Assembly: GCA_963763325.1 (NCBI GenBank)
Contig: CAVXOL010000022.1
Location: 62,001-126,000, forward strand
Source: JBBECJ01 sp963763325
GTDB lineage: Bacteria > Chloroflexota > Chloroflexia > Thermomicrobiales > CFX8
DNA length: 64,000 nt
Direction of reading: 5' to 3'
In this document: positions 17,659-26,592 of the stretch, in pieces
How positions within the stretch are numbered: the stretch's first letter is position 1
How the letters are laid out: every line of letters starts with the position of its first letter
The notes under the pieces: generated by a model
Told to the model about the DNA's origin: nothing
Seen by the model: the letters and a program-made list of their open reading frames with translations, nothing else
Database searches by the model: none
Made by a program: the position numbers and the translations under genes

Positions 17659-19421
17659 ACCGGTCTAATCTGGTAGATGACGCCGCGACCGGTGTCGAGG
17701 ACGTAGAGAGAGCCGTCGAGGCTGCTGGCCATTGCGGTTGGGCGGTCGAACCCGGTGATGAAGTCGACGATGGCAGCCGGGCCGGAGGCGCTGGAACCAC
17801 TCGACGGGGTTGCGACGCCGGGACGATCGTCGGGGCGGGAGGGCTGGAGGCGGACAATGCGGCTGTCGGCGAGGGCGAGCATGTCCTGATATGGGTCGCC
17901 GGAGGTGCCGTCGGGACGGTAGAGGACGAGGTCCCGGATGGTTGAGAACTGCGAGGCGTCGAGCAGGATTCGCTCAGTCCCGCTCTCTGGCAGGTATTGG
18001 GTGAGCTGGCCGGCATCGTCAATCAGCCAGATTGCTCCGGCGTCGTCGACGACCAGTGATGTGACGGTTCCGGCGTCGCGGCTGGATGATTCGATGTCTT
18101 CTTCGTCGAGCGCGTCCGGCCCGATCTCGTAGAGCCCTGCCGAGCCGGTTGTCGGTGTCGCGGAGCTGGTCGTGGTTGTGCGGTCGCCGGTCAGGTAGAG
18201 CGTTGCTTCCGGGCCCGGCGCGAGGTGGACGGATTCGCGCTCGAAGCTGCCGTCGATGATGGCTTCGCTGCTGTCGGCGACGCCGTTTGCGTCCAGATCG
18301 TGGTAACGGTGCAGGCCGCTGTCGTCTACGACATACAGGTCGGTCCCGGCCCAGATGAAGCCGGCGGGGTTGGCCAGATGCTCGACGAGGGTGGTCGGTT
18401 CGTCGTCGGGCTTGCGTGGGTCGAGCAGCTCGATCCGACCGTCGCTATAGCCCAGCGCAAGCTTGCCGTCGGGGGTGACGGCAATGTCGTAGACATCGCC
18501 GACTTCGGCGAGGGCGACGGCGCGGTAGCCGTCCGGAAGCGAGAGGCCGGCAGCCTCGTCCATGAGCGGGAGGACCTGGCGCTGCTCGGAAACGGCAGCC
18601 TCCGCGCCAGGGTCGTTGCCGTAGCGCCAGTGGTAGTAGTGGCGTCCGGCGCTGGTCAGGCTGAAGCGTTCGGCCAGCGGCAGATCGGGCGTGTAGACGA
18701 CGACACGGCGCTCGAAGAGTTGGACAAGGCTGATCCCGGCTTCACCCTTACCGGACAGGGTCCAGTACGGCTCGCTGATCGGCAGGCCGAGGGCGTCGTT
18801 CGGCTCGATCCCGAATGGATCGGTCCTGAGCCAGGACGCGGTGACATCCGGGACGTTGTGACCGGTGATCGGCTCGTAATTGCCGGCCAGGATACCGACT
18901 GGAGGGCGTTCCTCGCTGATCGAGCCACCGGGACCGATCCAGTCATCGAGAAGCTCGCCGCTGCGGTCACCAGGTTGGATCACGACAGCGTCCGCGAAGT
19001 CGGCGTAGGTGAGTGCGGCATCGCTGGTGTCGGCGGCGCTGCCGAACATTGGGATCGGGGCGGGTTCGTCCTGGACGAAGTCGTCATAGCCGAGCTGGAC
19101 GTAGCCGGTTGCCATCTCGCGGACGAGGAGTCCCTGGCTGATCGAGCCGGTAGTCGTGGTGGTGGCGCTGCTGTCGGCCATCTCCATCCGGCCGCGCTCG
19201 AAGTACTGGACGAGCCGGCGATTGCCGGGCGCGCCGGTGAATGGCTCGACCAGGGAGACGAGCGGCCCACCGCCCCAGAGGAGTTGCTGCTCGGTCCCGG
19301 AGGAGCGAGCGTAATAGCGGAAGAATGCGGGGTCGGCGAACTCGGACGGCTGAGACGACCTGACCGGCAGCGTCGAAACGGCCAACAATACACCAAATGC
19401 GAACAACAGGGCGCGAATCAC
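17655..19421 (-). CDS. Secreted protein with NHL/beta-propeller-like C-terminal half
   Basis: 588 residues with an N-terminal signal peptide (ALLFAFGVLLAVSTLPV). Residues ~25-300 contain the Chloroflexota-type block FFRYYARSSGTEQQLLWGGG and RRLVQYFERGRMEM, related to modules often found before peptidase or propeller domains in this phylum. Residues ~305-588 form repeated strands (YDIAVTPDGKLALGYSDGRI, IWLIDDAGQLTQYL, AMASSLDGSLYVLDTGRGVI) consistent with NHL/SMP-30 blades. A Thr/Ser-rich stretch (TTTTSSATPTTGS) probably links domains. The role is unknown; extracellular binding or hydrolysis is possible. Confidence 0.8.
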   Translation of the reverse strand: MIRALLFAFGVLLAVSTLPVRSSQPSEFADPAFFRYYARSSGTEQQLLWGGGPLVSLVEPFTGAPGNRRLVQYFERGRMEMADSSATTTTTGSISQGLLVREMATGYVQLGYDDFVQDEPAPIPMFGSAADTSDAALTYADFADAVVIQPGDRSGELLDDWIGPGGSISEERPPVGILAGNYEPITGHNVPDVTASWLRTDPFGIEPNDALGLPISEPYWTLSGKGEAGISLVQLFERRVVVYTPDLPLAERFSLTSAGRHYYHWRYGNDPGAEAAVSEQRQVLPLMDEAAGLSLPDGYRAVALAEVGDVYDIAVTPDGKLALGYSDGRIELLDPRKPDDEPTTLVEHLANPAGFIWAGTDLYVVDDSGLHRYHDLDANGVADSSEAIIDGSFERESVHLAPGPEATLYLTGDRTTTTSSATPTTGSAGLYEIGPDALDEEDIESSSRDAGTVTSLVVDDAGAIWLIDDAGQLTQYLPESGTERILLDASQFSTIRDLVLYRPDGTSGDPYQDMLALADSRIVRLQPSRPDDRPGVATPSSGSSASGPAAIVDFITGFDRPTAMASSLDGSLYVLDTGRGVIYQIRPV

Positions 19422-19767
19422 GAGAAACCCGAAACATCCATTAGTACGACATGGCAGGGAATCGACCGATCACGGTCGTTCCATCTTGTACAACGAACCG
19501 GATCGGCCCCGGTTATGCGCTATCCCGTTCAATCCGGACGAATGTCAGGGGTTCTGGCGTCGATGTGGGACGATATACGGGAAAGTCCTGTCCGCCCTGT
19601 CCATTAGTACAGCCTGCTCCTGACCCTCGGTGCGATGGCTTGGGGCTTCAAACTTCCATAATATGAAGAGCATCAGAGACAACGATGCGGTTGGCTGCTC
19701 TGTCGGTGGGGGCTGACAGTCAACTGGAACGTATCGAACACGGTATCACTGGATCGGTAGTTTGTAG
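19422..19767. other. Intergenic region upstream of the histidine kinase
   Basis: 346 bp between divergent genes. A moderately AT-rich patch near 19655-19670 (CATAATATGAAG) could hold a -10 element for the kinase, but no clear -35 partner stands out. No gene or repeat is recognised. Confidence 0.4.
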
Positions 19768-22491
19768 ATGTACGACAGCATGGACGCAAGTCACCACGCG
19801 AATCGCCGGGCGGTCGCGGGGCTGCTGCGTGACCATGCTGACGAGATCCACGCTGCCTGGTACCGCGTTATCGAAGAGCAGAGCCCAATCCCCACTCAGC
19901 ACTCAAACCTGTTGCATTCGTTTATCGATGCGCTGGCCAGCTTCGTAGCCGATCCTGACCCAGCGATTCCGGCTGGTGTCGCGGCGACATGGTGCCAACT
20001 GATTGAACCGACGACGACCGGCGTCGTGGCGACCGCGGTTGCGATGGGATTGCTGGGTGAGGCGCTGCGGCAGGGACTGCCTGACTTCGAGTCAGGTCCG
20101 ATCCAGGAAGCCTATGCCGTTGCCGCGACGGCGCTGCCTGATTTCTCGGCCGAGTTCGTGCGCGGGCTGATGCGTAACAGTTCGTTGCCGATCGACGAAC
20201 AGCACTGGTACCACGTATCGCAGCGGCTAGCCGACGAACGCGCGCACCGCCTCAAGCAACTGGCGATCCTCAACGATATTTCGATCGCGCTCTCCTCAAC
20301 CCTCTCACTTGAAGAGCTCTACGAGATCATCTACCAGCAGGCCAGCCGCCTGGTTGACACCTCCAACTTCTACATCGCGACGCTCGGCCCTGCCCCTGGC
20401 GAGATGACCCGACGGTTGCATTTCTTCGGCGGCGTCCGTAACGCCCTCGATCCCGATGGCACGATTCGGATGGGGTTGACGCTTGAGGTCGTCCGGGAGA
20501 GCAAGCTGGTCATCGTTGATGATTACGTTGCCTGCTGTCGCGAGAGTGACATCCCGATCACGCCGGAAATCGACCAGGAGAAGACGCTGGCGTGGCTTGG
20601 CGTCCCGATCGTGGCGGGAGATCGCCCGATTGGCGTGATCGTCGTGATGTCGGAACAAGGCCCATTCGATCGTGACGATGCCGAGATTCTGGCGGCGGTC
20701 GCGCGGCAGGCCGGCGCGGCGATGGAGAACGCGCGGCTCTTTGAGGCGCAGCGCAACCAATCCAGCCAGTTGCAGGCGATCAACCAGATCTCGCGCGCGA
20801 TCTCGACGATTCGGGAGCCGGACCTGCTGATGCAGACCTCCTGCGCGTTGATCCGCGAGCTGTTCGGCTACAGCGTCGTCTCGATCATGCTGGCGCATCC
20901 GGACAACGATCTGCTCGTGTTGCGGACGCAGTCTGGTCTGGCCGGCGATGGCATCGTCGGCTATTCGATGCGTCTCGACGGGCCAGGGCTGATTCCGCTG
21001 GCCGCGACAACCCGGCAGCCGGTCCTGGTCAACGATGTCTCGAATGACCCGCGCTACATCGTGACGCAGCACACAGGCCATATTCGATCTGAAGTGTCGA
21101 TCCCGCTGTTGCGTGATGGGCGGCTGGTTGGCGTCCTCGATTCGCAGTCACCGTATCTCAATGCGTTCACGGAGGACGACGTCGAGCTGCTGACGACGGT
21201 GGCCGAACAGCTGACCGTCGCGCTCGAAAATGCCGAGCTGCTGGTGCTGGAGCGAAAGCGCCGGACCGAGCTGGCGTTGATCCTGGAAGTGTCGCAGGCA
21301 GCCAATTCATCGCTTGTGCTGGACGATGTGATCCAGCGAGTGGCCGAGGGCATCTCCGATGCAGTCGGCCTGCCGTCGTGCGTCGTCTACCTCTACGACG
21401 ACGAGGGCGACCGGTTGCTGCCGTCGGCGTTCGTGGCGCGCGACGGTTCGGAATTGGATACCAGCCGCATCAGCAAGGTGATCCCGAATACCGAGACATC
21501 GCAACTTCTGCGGCGTATCTTCCTCTCCGGTCAGGAGGCGTCGGCGATCGAGATGCTGACCTGCGATGTCGATGACGAACTGGCGCAGGTGCTGTCGGCG
21601 ACGGCTGTCCTGGCGGTGCCGTTTGTCGCCAAGCAGCAGTTCCTCGGCTTCGCGCTGCTGGTGGCCCACGATGCTGAATATCACTTCTCGCCGCACCAGC
21701 TCCGGGTGGCCTACGGCGTGGCCGGCGCGGCGGCGCTCGCGCTCGAAAACGCCCGGCTCTACGCTCGCTCGCACACGCTCGGTATGGCCGAGGAGCGCAT
21801 CCGCGTCGCCCGCGAGATCCACGACGGGATGGCCCAGGGGCTGACGGCGGTCGCGCTGAACCTCGAAGCCGCCGAGCAGATGTTCGAGATCAAGCCCGTC
21901 AAGGCGAAGGAAAAGATCAACCGCGCCCTGGAGCTGACACGCTCCAACCTCGATGAGGCACGCCGCTCCGTCCTCGACCTGCACGCCAGCGCGTTGCAGG
22001 AATTGACACTGACAGAGGCGCTCCAGCGCCGGACCCAGCAATTCCTCGACGAACACCGCGAGCAGCATGTCACCGGCGCCTTCGATGGCGAGGGGATGTA
22101 TGGCCGTCTCTCGTCGCGGATGGAGCTGAGCCTCTACCGCATCTTCGAGGAGGCGCTCGACAACGTTGCCCGGCACGCTGGCGCGACCCATATCGATGTC
22201 TCGATCGCGCGCGGCGGTGACGATGTCGTCCTGGTCGTGACCGACAATGGAGATGGTTTCGATGTCGAGCAGGCACTCTCCGCACGCCGGATGCCCGGTA
22301 CGTTCGGGCTGGTAGCGATCCGCGAGCGGGTGCGTTTGCTACACGGCACGCTGGAAGTGCAATCGGCGGACGGCCAGGGGACGACGCTGGTTGTGACCGT
22401 TCCCTATGAGGCACAGCACAGCGGCGCGCGAGCGCCGAAGGCACCGGACACCGTTGTGACACCGGTCGTCATCGCCGGAGATGGGGGCTGA
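19768..22491 (+). CDS. Multi-GAF histidine kinase, NarL/LiaS type
   Basis: 907 residues, no TM segment, so cytoplasmic. Residues ~12-150 resemble the RsbR N-terminal globin-like domain (LLRDHADEIHAAWYRVIEE). Three GAF domains follow (~185-330, 345-490, 505-665), the first ending LGVPIVAGDRPIGVIVV. The HisKA_3 dimerisation box is RVAREIHDGMAQGLTAVAL with phospho-acceptor His at ~690, and the HATPase has DNVARHAGATHIDV and TDNGDGFD, GTFGLVAIRERV. Such kinases sense redox, NO or light through GAF-bound cofactors. The response regulator 158 bp downstream is the evident partner. Confidence 0.95.
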   Translation: MYDSMDASHHANRRAVAGLLRDHADEIHAAWYRVIEEQSPIPTQHSNLLHSFIDALASFVADPDPAIPAGVAATWCQLIEPTTTGVVATAVAMGLLGEALRQGLPDFESGPIQEAYAVAATALPDFSAEFVRGLMRNSSLPIDEQHWYHVSQRLADERAHRLKQLAILNDISIALSSTLSLEELYEIIYQQASRLVDTSNFYIATLGPAPGEMTRRLHFFGGVRNALDPDGTIRMGLTLEVVRESKLVIVDDYVACCRESDIPITPEIDQEKTLAWLGVPIVAGDRPIGVIVVMSEQGPFDRDDAEILAAVARQAGAAMENARLFEAQRNQSSQLQAINQISRAISTIREPDLLMQTSCALIRELFGYSVVSIMLAHPDNDLLVLRTQSGLAGDGIVGYSMRLDGPGLIPLAATTRQPVLVNDVSNDPRYIVTQHTGHIRSEVSIPLLRDGRLVGVLDSQSPYLNAFTEDDVELLTTVAEQLTVALENAELLVLERKRRTELALILEVSQAANSSLVLDDVIQRVAEGISDAVGLPSCVVYLYDDEGDRLLPSAFVARDGSELDTSRISKVIPNTETSQLLRRIFLSGQEASAIEMLTCDVDDELAQVLSATAVLAVPFVAKQQFLGFALLVAHDAEYHFSPHQLRVAYGVAGAAALALENARLYARSHTLGMAEERIRVAREIHDGMAQGLTAVALNLEAAEQMFEIKPVKAKEKINRALELTRSNLDEARRSVLDLHASALQELTLTEALQRRTQQFLDEHREQHVTGAFDGEGMYGRLSSRMELSLYRIFEEALDNVARHAGATHIDVSIARGGDDVVLVVTDNGDGFDVEQALSARRMPGTFGLVAIRERVRLLHGTLEVQSADGQGTTLVVTVPYEAQHSGARAPKAPDTVVTPVVIAGDGG

Positions 22492-22649
22492 TATGCCGCG
22501 CATGGGAAGCCCGCAACTCGCTTGTAACGGGCCGGCGCCAGGCGAGGCTGCCTGTGCTGCTGACTGGGCCGGGACCGGCAGCCTATGGTCAGATGTGACA
22601 ACGTCTGTCACGATCCACAGTGTCGTGTGAGAAAGCAGTACTGGGGGAC

Positions 22650-23294
22650 ATGATGATTGACATTCTCGTCGTCGACGACCACCCGATCGTTCGTGAAGGC
22701 ATGGTGGCGATCCTCGAGTCACAGGCCGACTTCAACGTTGTCGCCGAGGCGGGCAACGGCTCAGAGGCGCTCGATCTCTACAAGCGACACTCTCCGAACG
22801 TCGTCATGATGGACCTGCAGATGCCGACGACCGATGGCGTTGCGGGGATCCAGGGCATCCGCGCCCACGATCCCGACGCGAAGATCGTCGTCCTGACTGC
22901 ATACGACACCGACGAGCGCATCCTCCAGGCCGTCCAGGCTGGCGCGCGTGGCTACCTGCTGAAGGGCGCGCCGCGCGATGACATTTTCCGTGCAGTTCGG
23001 GTCGTCAACATGGGCGGCTCGCTGCTGGAGCCGGCGGTTGCCGGAAAGCTGCTCTCGCACGTCGGCGGCATCATGCGCGGCGAGAACAAGGAAGACGAGC
23101 TGACCTCGCGCGAGCTGGATGTCCTGCGGCTGATGTCGAAGGGGCTGCGCAACAAAGAGATCGCGACCGAGCTGTTCATCACCGAGCGGACGGTCAAGTT
23201 CCACGCCAACTCGATCTACCAGAAGCTGGATGTCAATGGCCGGACCGAGGCGGTCTCGCGTGCCATTCAGCGTGGGCTGGTAACGCTTTCGTAG
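22650..23294 (+). CDS. NarL/FixJ-family response regulator
   Basis: 214 residues. Receiver domain: DILVVDDHPIVREGM with acidic pair, VVMMDLQMPTTDGV with phospho-acceptor Asp ~54, VVLTAYD Thr, and LLKG Lys switch. The C-terminal LuxR-type HTH reads ELTSRELDVLRLMSKGLRNK followed by RTVKFHANSIYQKL. Start is ATG at 22650 (a second ATG follows directly); GGGGG lies just upstream. It is the partner of the GAF kinase. Its TAG stop is immediately followed by a repeat-based hairpin. Confidence 0.96.
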   Translation: MMIDILVVDDHPIVREGMVAILESQADFNVVAEAGNGSEALDLYKRHSPNVVMMDLQMPTTDGVAGIQGIRAHDPDAKIVVLTAYDTDERILQAVQAGARGYLLKGAPRDDIFRAVRVVNMGGSLLEPAVAGKLLSHVGGIMRGENKEDELTSRELDVLRLMSKGLRNKEIATELFITERTVKFHANSIYQKLDVNGRTEAVSRAIQRGLVTLS

Positions 23295-23372
23295 GTGCCA
23301 GGTGTTAGGGGCTGACCCGTGAGTGAGGAGCCTTCGCGCTCCATCCCACGGACCAGCCTCTAACACCTATCA
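23292..23372. repeat. Stop-codon-abutting inverted repeat after the response regulator
   Basis: Directly after the TAG stop, GGTGTTAGGGGCTGACCCG (from 23309) pairs with a near-perfect reverse complement ending in CTCTAACACC (to about 23370) around a ~30-nt loop. Further AGGTGNTAGGTG-type units lie on both sides. It probably ends transcription of the kinase/regulator unit, although no T-run is seen. Confidence 0.6.
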
Positions 23373-23732
23373 CCTAGCACCTGCTACCCGACACCTCGTC
23401 GTCCGGCGCAGTGACGAGCGTTCCCAACTGTCCAGTGGTCCCGGTGTGAAGCAACGGGGCCAGTATGATCGTGTCCGTCCACGGTAGAGCCGCCTGTAGG
23501 GGAATGTCGCGATAGGACGGGGTACCGTAACTGCCGGCTTTCGGAAAGCGAGCCGGAACGGGCGGGTAACAACACGATCTTCCGTTTGCGCACACCCACC
23601 GGAGTGAGCTGGAAACGCTCGTCGCTGAGCCGGGCGGTTGACAGGTGTCAGATATCAGGTGTCAGGAGTTCGTTCCGTTGGGGAGACATATCGTCTCGAC
23701 CCGCACGAATCAATTTCTGACACCTGATACCT
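23373..23732. other. Intergenic region with GGTGTCAG repeats
   Basis: About 360 bp without a recognisable gene. At 23641-23666 and 23716-23735 units of GGTGTCAG/ATATCAGGTGTC and CTGACACCTGATACC form inverted arms around ~50 nt; the right arm touches the stop codon of the next (minus-strand) gene. A small stem near 23533-23556 (CCGGCTTTC/GAGCCGG) is also visible. No RNA family was recognised. Confidence 0.45.
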
Positions 23733-24269
23733 TCAGTCCACGTCGGGTATATACGTGCAGCGGCAACCGCCGTGGCGGATGCAGCCACGGACGGGCAGTT
23801 CGGGTGGGTCTGCCACCCGCCAGGACCGCTTCGCGAGGCGGTCGCAGACTTCACAGCAGCCGGGCAGGATACGTAGCTTGCGTGCGTGGTGGATTTCGCG
23901 CAGGGCACGGAGCTGTTGCTGGTTGGACTCGTGACTCAATTGCATGCGGACAAGGTGCTGGGCAAAGACGCGCATCCGGCCGATGTCGGTCCGCTCACGG
24001 CCGGCCTCGAACGCATAGCCTGGTGATGACTCGACTGAGAGGCAGATCGGGTTCGAGCCGTTGAGGATCTTCGCTACCTCCCGTTCGGCGACGCCGGGCG
24101 TCAGATGATAGGCCCGGAAGGCGGCGTAGGCAGCATCGGCCAGATCGTCTGGCGTGGTCACCAGTGTCGCGAAGACGCCGTCGGGATAGCGCAAGCGGGA
24201 AACAGTACCCGACTCGATGACCGTCATCTGCGTTGGCTGGTGGTTGATCATACGGTGGAAGATCGACAT
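23733..24269 (-). CDS. Cys-rich conserved hypothetical protein
   Basis: 178 residues from the ATG at 24269, which has GGAGG 5 bases upstream; a longer GTG/ATG-initiated form from 24305 would add 12 residues. The C-terminal 50 residues carry CCEVCDRLAKR and GCIRHGGCRCTYIPDVD, a C-x2-C...C-x4-G-C-x-C pattern suggesting a small zinc knuckle. The rest is alpha/beta without recognised motifs. CRCTYIP-like endings occur in some phage-head-associated proteins, but nothing else here is phage-like. No function assigned. Confidence 0.6.
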   Translation of the reverse strand: MSIFHRMINHQPTQMTVIESGTVSRLRYPDGVFATLVTTPDDLADAAYAAFRAYHLTPGVAEREVAKILNGSNPICLSVESSPGYAFEAGRERTDIGRMRVFAQHLVRMQLSHESNQQQLRALREIHHARKLRILPGCCEVCDRLAKRSWRVADPPELPVRGCIRHGGCRCTYIPDVD

Positions 24270-24400
24270 GCTGGCCTCCTGACGCTTCCCGCGGACCCGG
24301 GTCAACTGCGACCGAGCAAGTTCATTCGTACTCCGCGAACGATGCGTATGTCCTTTCTAACAGGAAGGCCGTCCCGTCGGAATAGCCCATTTTGGCTAGC

Positions 24401-24567
24401 CATCAGCTATCAGCCAGTCAGCCAGTCAGCCAGTCAGCCGGTCAGCCGGTCAGCACCTTTTTGACCAGCGGACACTTTCGTTCCACGCTTTTGTGCGCAC
24501 GCAAAAGGGGAGAGCAGCTGCTCTCCCCTTCGTCCAACAAGCTGATAGCTGACCGGCTGACCGGCTA
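24401..24567. repeat. Inverted arrays of CAGCYRGT/GCTGATAGCTGAC units downstream of sodA
   Basis: Left arm 24401-24454 consists of about six 8-bp units (CATCAGCTAT, CAGCCAGT x3, CAGCCGGT x2); the right arm 24541-24567 is its reverse complement (GCTGATAGCTGACCGGCTGA). The right arm supplies the TAG stop codon of the superoxide dismutase gene. Between the arms is a strong terminator (24505-24530). Confidence 0.7.
24505..24530 (-). terminator. Rho-independent terminator of sodA
   Basis: On the minus strand GGGGAGAGCAG/CTGCTCTCCCC, a perfect 11-bp stem with essentially no loop, is followed by TTTTGC. It lies 35 bp past the sodA stop, nested in the inverted arrays described at 24401-24567. Confidence 0.75.
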
Positions 24568-25176
24568 CCGCTGCTTCGACTTGGCGAAGCGATCGTTGAT
24601 GGCACGCCAGTCGATCGTGTTCCACCAGGCGGTGAGGTAGTCAGGGCGGCGGTTCTGGTACTTCAGATAGTAGGCGTGCTCCCAGACATCGACACCGAGG
24701 ATTGGGTAGCGGCCCTCCATCAGTGGGTTGTCCTGATTCGGGGTGGACTCGACCTTGAGGGTGCCACCGTCCGAGACGAGCCACGCCCAGCCGGAGCCAA
24801 AGCGGCCGGCGCCGGCGGCGTTGATCTGCTTCTTGAGCTCATCGAACGAGCCGAAGGTGGATTCGATCTCCTTGGCGATCTCGCCGGTCGGCGCGCCGCC
24901 ACCTTTCGGGCCCATGATCTGCCAGAACATCGAGTGGTTGTAGTGGCCGCCGCCATTGTTGCGGACGGCGGTCGCCTTGTCGGCTGGAACCTTGCTGATG
25001 TTCTTCATCAGCTCTTCGATGTCCATCTTGGCGAACTCGGTGCCTTCGAGGGCATTGTTCAGGTTGGTGACATAGGTGTTGTGGTGCTTGCCATGATGGA
25101 TTTCCATCGTCTGGGCATCGATATGCGGCTCCAGAGCATCGTGCGGATACGGCAGATCAGGCAGTTCAAAAGCCAT
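24565..25176 (-). CDS. sodA: Superoxide dismutase (Mn/Fe)
   Basis: 203 residues, full length. N-terminal FELPDLPYPHDALEPHIDAQ, metal ligands His in EIHHGKHHNTYV, His in GGGHYNHSMFWQIM, and Asp/His in GVDVWEHAYYLKY. The MGPKGGG and GSGWAWLV segments fit manganese/cambialistic enzymes. It disproportionates superoxide in the cytoplasm. A well-formed promoter (25253-25281) and palindrome (25286-25302) lie upstream, and a terminator follows, so it is a monocistronic, probably regulated gene. Confidence 0.97.
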   Translation of the reverse strand: MAFELPDLPYPHDALEPHIDAQTMEIHHGKHHNTYVTNLNNALEGTEFAKMDIEELMKNISKVPADKATAVRNNGGGHYNHSMFWQIMGPKGGGAPTGEIAKEIESTFGSFDELKKQINAAGAGRFGSGWAWLVSDGGTLKVESTPNQDNPLMEGRYPILGVDVWEHAYYLKYQNRRPDYLTAWWNTIDWRAINDRFAKSKQR

Positions 25177-25252
25177 GGGTGTTTTCCCTCCCTCGAGTCG
25201 TCAAGACGACGTCGGTTTGTCGTGCGCTCGGCTGGCGGACCGGCCCGTGGCT

Positions 25253-25281
25253 AGGATAACCCCGCCTTGTGCGGTCCGCAA
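25253..25281 (-). promoter_or_regulatory. Promoter of sodA
   Basis: On the minus strand TTGCGG (25281-25276) is followed after exactly 17 bases by TATCCT (25258-25253). The predicted start lies about 70 nt before the sodA ATG at 25176. Confidence 0.6.
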
Positions 25282-25285
25282 TGCA

Positions 25286-25302
25286 CGAAATGTCGCATTT
25301 CG
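25286..25302. promoter_or_regulatory. Operator-like palindrome upstream of the sodA -35 box
   Basis: CGAAATG (25286-25292) and CATTTCG (25296-25302) are perfect inverted repeats spaced by TCG, 5 bp upstream of the -35 hexamer: the location expected for an activator site. The regulator is unknown. Confidence 0.5.
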
Positions 25303-25551
25303 GTTTGCCGCAGGATAAGTGCCGCCGTCTGTTGCCGCCGTCTGTTGCAGCGACCGTGGTCGCGCAGATCAGGATACGTCGATCTGACAGGTCATTCACC
25401 TCTTTCCGGTCGATCTGTACAACGGTTGCGTGCACTGTTAGCATGATGTGAATCGGTCAATTCAAGGACTCCAGGATACAGACAGTCACCTCGGATGGGG
25501 TGCGTGACCTTGCCGCCGGACCAGTTCGTTAATGGCCGAGAGGGAACGGCG

Positions 25552-26592
25552 ATGGCGTTGTCAGGCGAGACTGGCTCAACCGAGTACTGGAAGAAATACT
25601 TTCCAGCGGCAGAAGTCGAGGAAATCCTGTCGAGTTCGGCGACGACGTGGGTGGAATCAGGTGCGTATCGGCTTCACGTGCGGCTGTACGAGCAGCCTAA
25701 CCCCGCGCCGACCGTCATCGTCAGTCATCCGATGTTGCCGTATGGACTGATGATGGCTCGCCTGCACCTGCCGATCTTCCGCGGTGGCTACAACGTCGTG
25801 CAATGGGATCTGCCGGGCTTTGGCCAGAGCGAAGGGTCGCCGGCTGCCTGCACGGTCTCGGACATCATCGCCGCCTGGCGTGACGTGCTCGCCTTCGCAC
25901 ATGCGCGCTATGGCGATCCGATGTACACGCTGGCGATCGCCGAAGACGGTGTCACCTGTTATTACGCGCTGGCGAATGACCCGCGTGTGCGGGCGATGTC
26001 GTTCCATTGTCTGCACGAGTATGGGGATCCTGATGGCCTTCATTGGATCGGGCCGCACTGGTTCATTCGGTTGTCTGGAATGGCCGCGACCGTCGCGCTG
26101 AGGATCCGACCCACCTTTGGCATCGAGGCTCACCGTGCGTTCCCCTGGGAAGCGATCTTCTCCGGGCCGGATGACCACTTGCTGCTGCAACTCTTCGAGC
26201 GCGACCCGCTGCGCATCCAGGAGTACAAGCTGCCGCTGCTGCAATCGCTGGCGCATGCTCATCGCCCCCCGGTCGTCTTCGAAGATTGCAGGACGCCGGT
26301 CCAGATGATTGTTTCGGAGCAGAGCCAGATGTGGCCGGTCGAGATGCACTGGCGCTACTTCAACCGGCTGGGCGGTCCCAAGGAGTGGATCACCCTCGCC
26401 GAGATGGACCAGTGGTCGTTTTCCAGGGAATTTCAGGAGATGTACGCCGGGCTGGTCATGGGCTGGTTCGAGGCGAACGGCGCGGGGCGAACGTTGGCGG
26501 TTGATGACGACCAGGCCGCGCACACCTCGCATGTCCGGATCGAGACAGGACTCTCCGAACGGTCAGCAGCACTCGGGAAGGCGCCGGCATGA
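25552..26592 (+). CDS. Alpha/beta-hydrolase-fold protein lacking the nucleophile
   Basis: 346 residues from the ATG at 25552. The fold is clear: PTVIVSHPMLPYGLM, GGYNVVQWDLPGFGQSEGSP (oxyanion-side strand and HG-like loop) and a late TPVQMIVSEQS strand. Where the nucleophile elbow G-x-S-x-G should be, the sequence is LAIAEDGVTCYYAL: no Ser, Cys or Asp in the usual pattern (A-E-D-G-V). It is therefore probably non-hydrolytic, or uses Asp in a displaced elbow. Its stop overlaps the P450 ATG (ATGA), making it the first gene of the P450/MMPL cluster. Confidence 0.8.
   Translation: MALSGETGSTEYWKKYFPAAEVEEILSSSATTWVESGAYRLHVRLYEQPNPAPTVIVSHPMLPYGLMMARLHLPIFRGGYNVVQWDLPGFGQSEGSPAACTVSDIIAAWRDVLAFAHARYGDPMYTLAIAEDGVTCYYALANDPRVRAMSFHCLHEYGDPDGLHWIGPHWFIRLSGMAATVALRIRPTFGIEAHRAFPWEAIFSGPDDHLLLQLFERDPLRIQEYKLPLLQSLAHAHRPPVVFEDCRTPVQMIVSEQSQMWPVEMHWRYFNRLGGPKEWITLAEMDQWSFSREFQEMYAGLVMGWFEANGAGRTLAVDDDQAAHTSHVRIETGLSERSAALGKAPA

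Larger units (their letters stand above)
25177..25551. other. Intergenic region between sodA and the divergent P450/MMPL cluster
   Basis: 375 bp containing the sodA promoter and operator-like palindrome, a perfect tandem duplication of the 13-mer GCCGCCGTCTGTT (25321-25333 and 25334-25346), and the leader of the alpha/beta-hydrolase gene. No convincing promoter for the plus-strand cluster was recognised. Confidence 0.55.

Noticed and set aside
23396..23640. Riboswitch-like intergenic RNA downstream of the response regulator
   Set aside because: I could match no known riboswitch core, and the only clear stem is short; neither strand leads directly into a gene start.
24401..24455. Possible CRISPR array (CAGCCAGT units)
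   Set aside because: Period is 8 bp with no spacers; no cas genes nearby.
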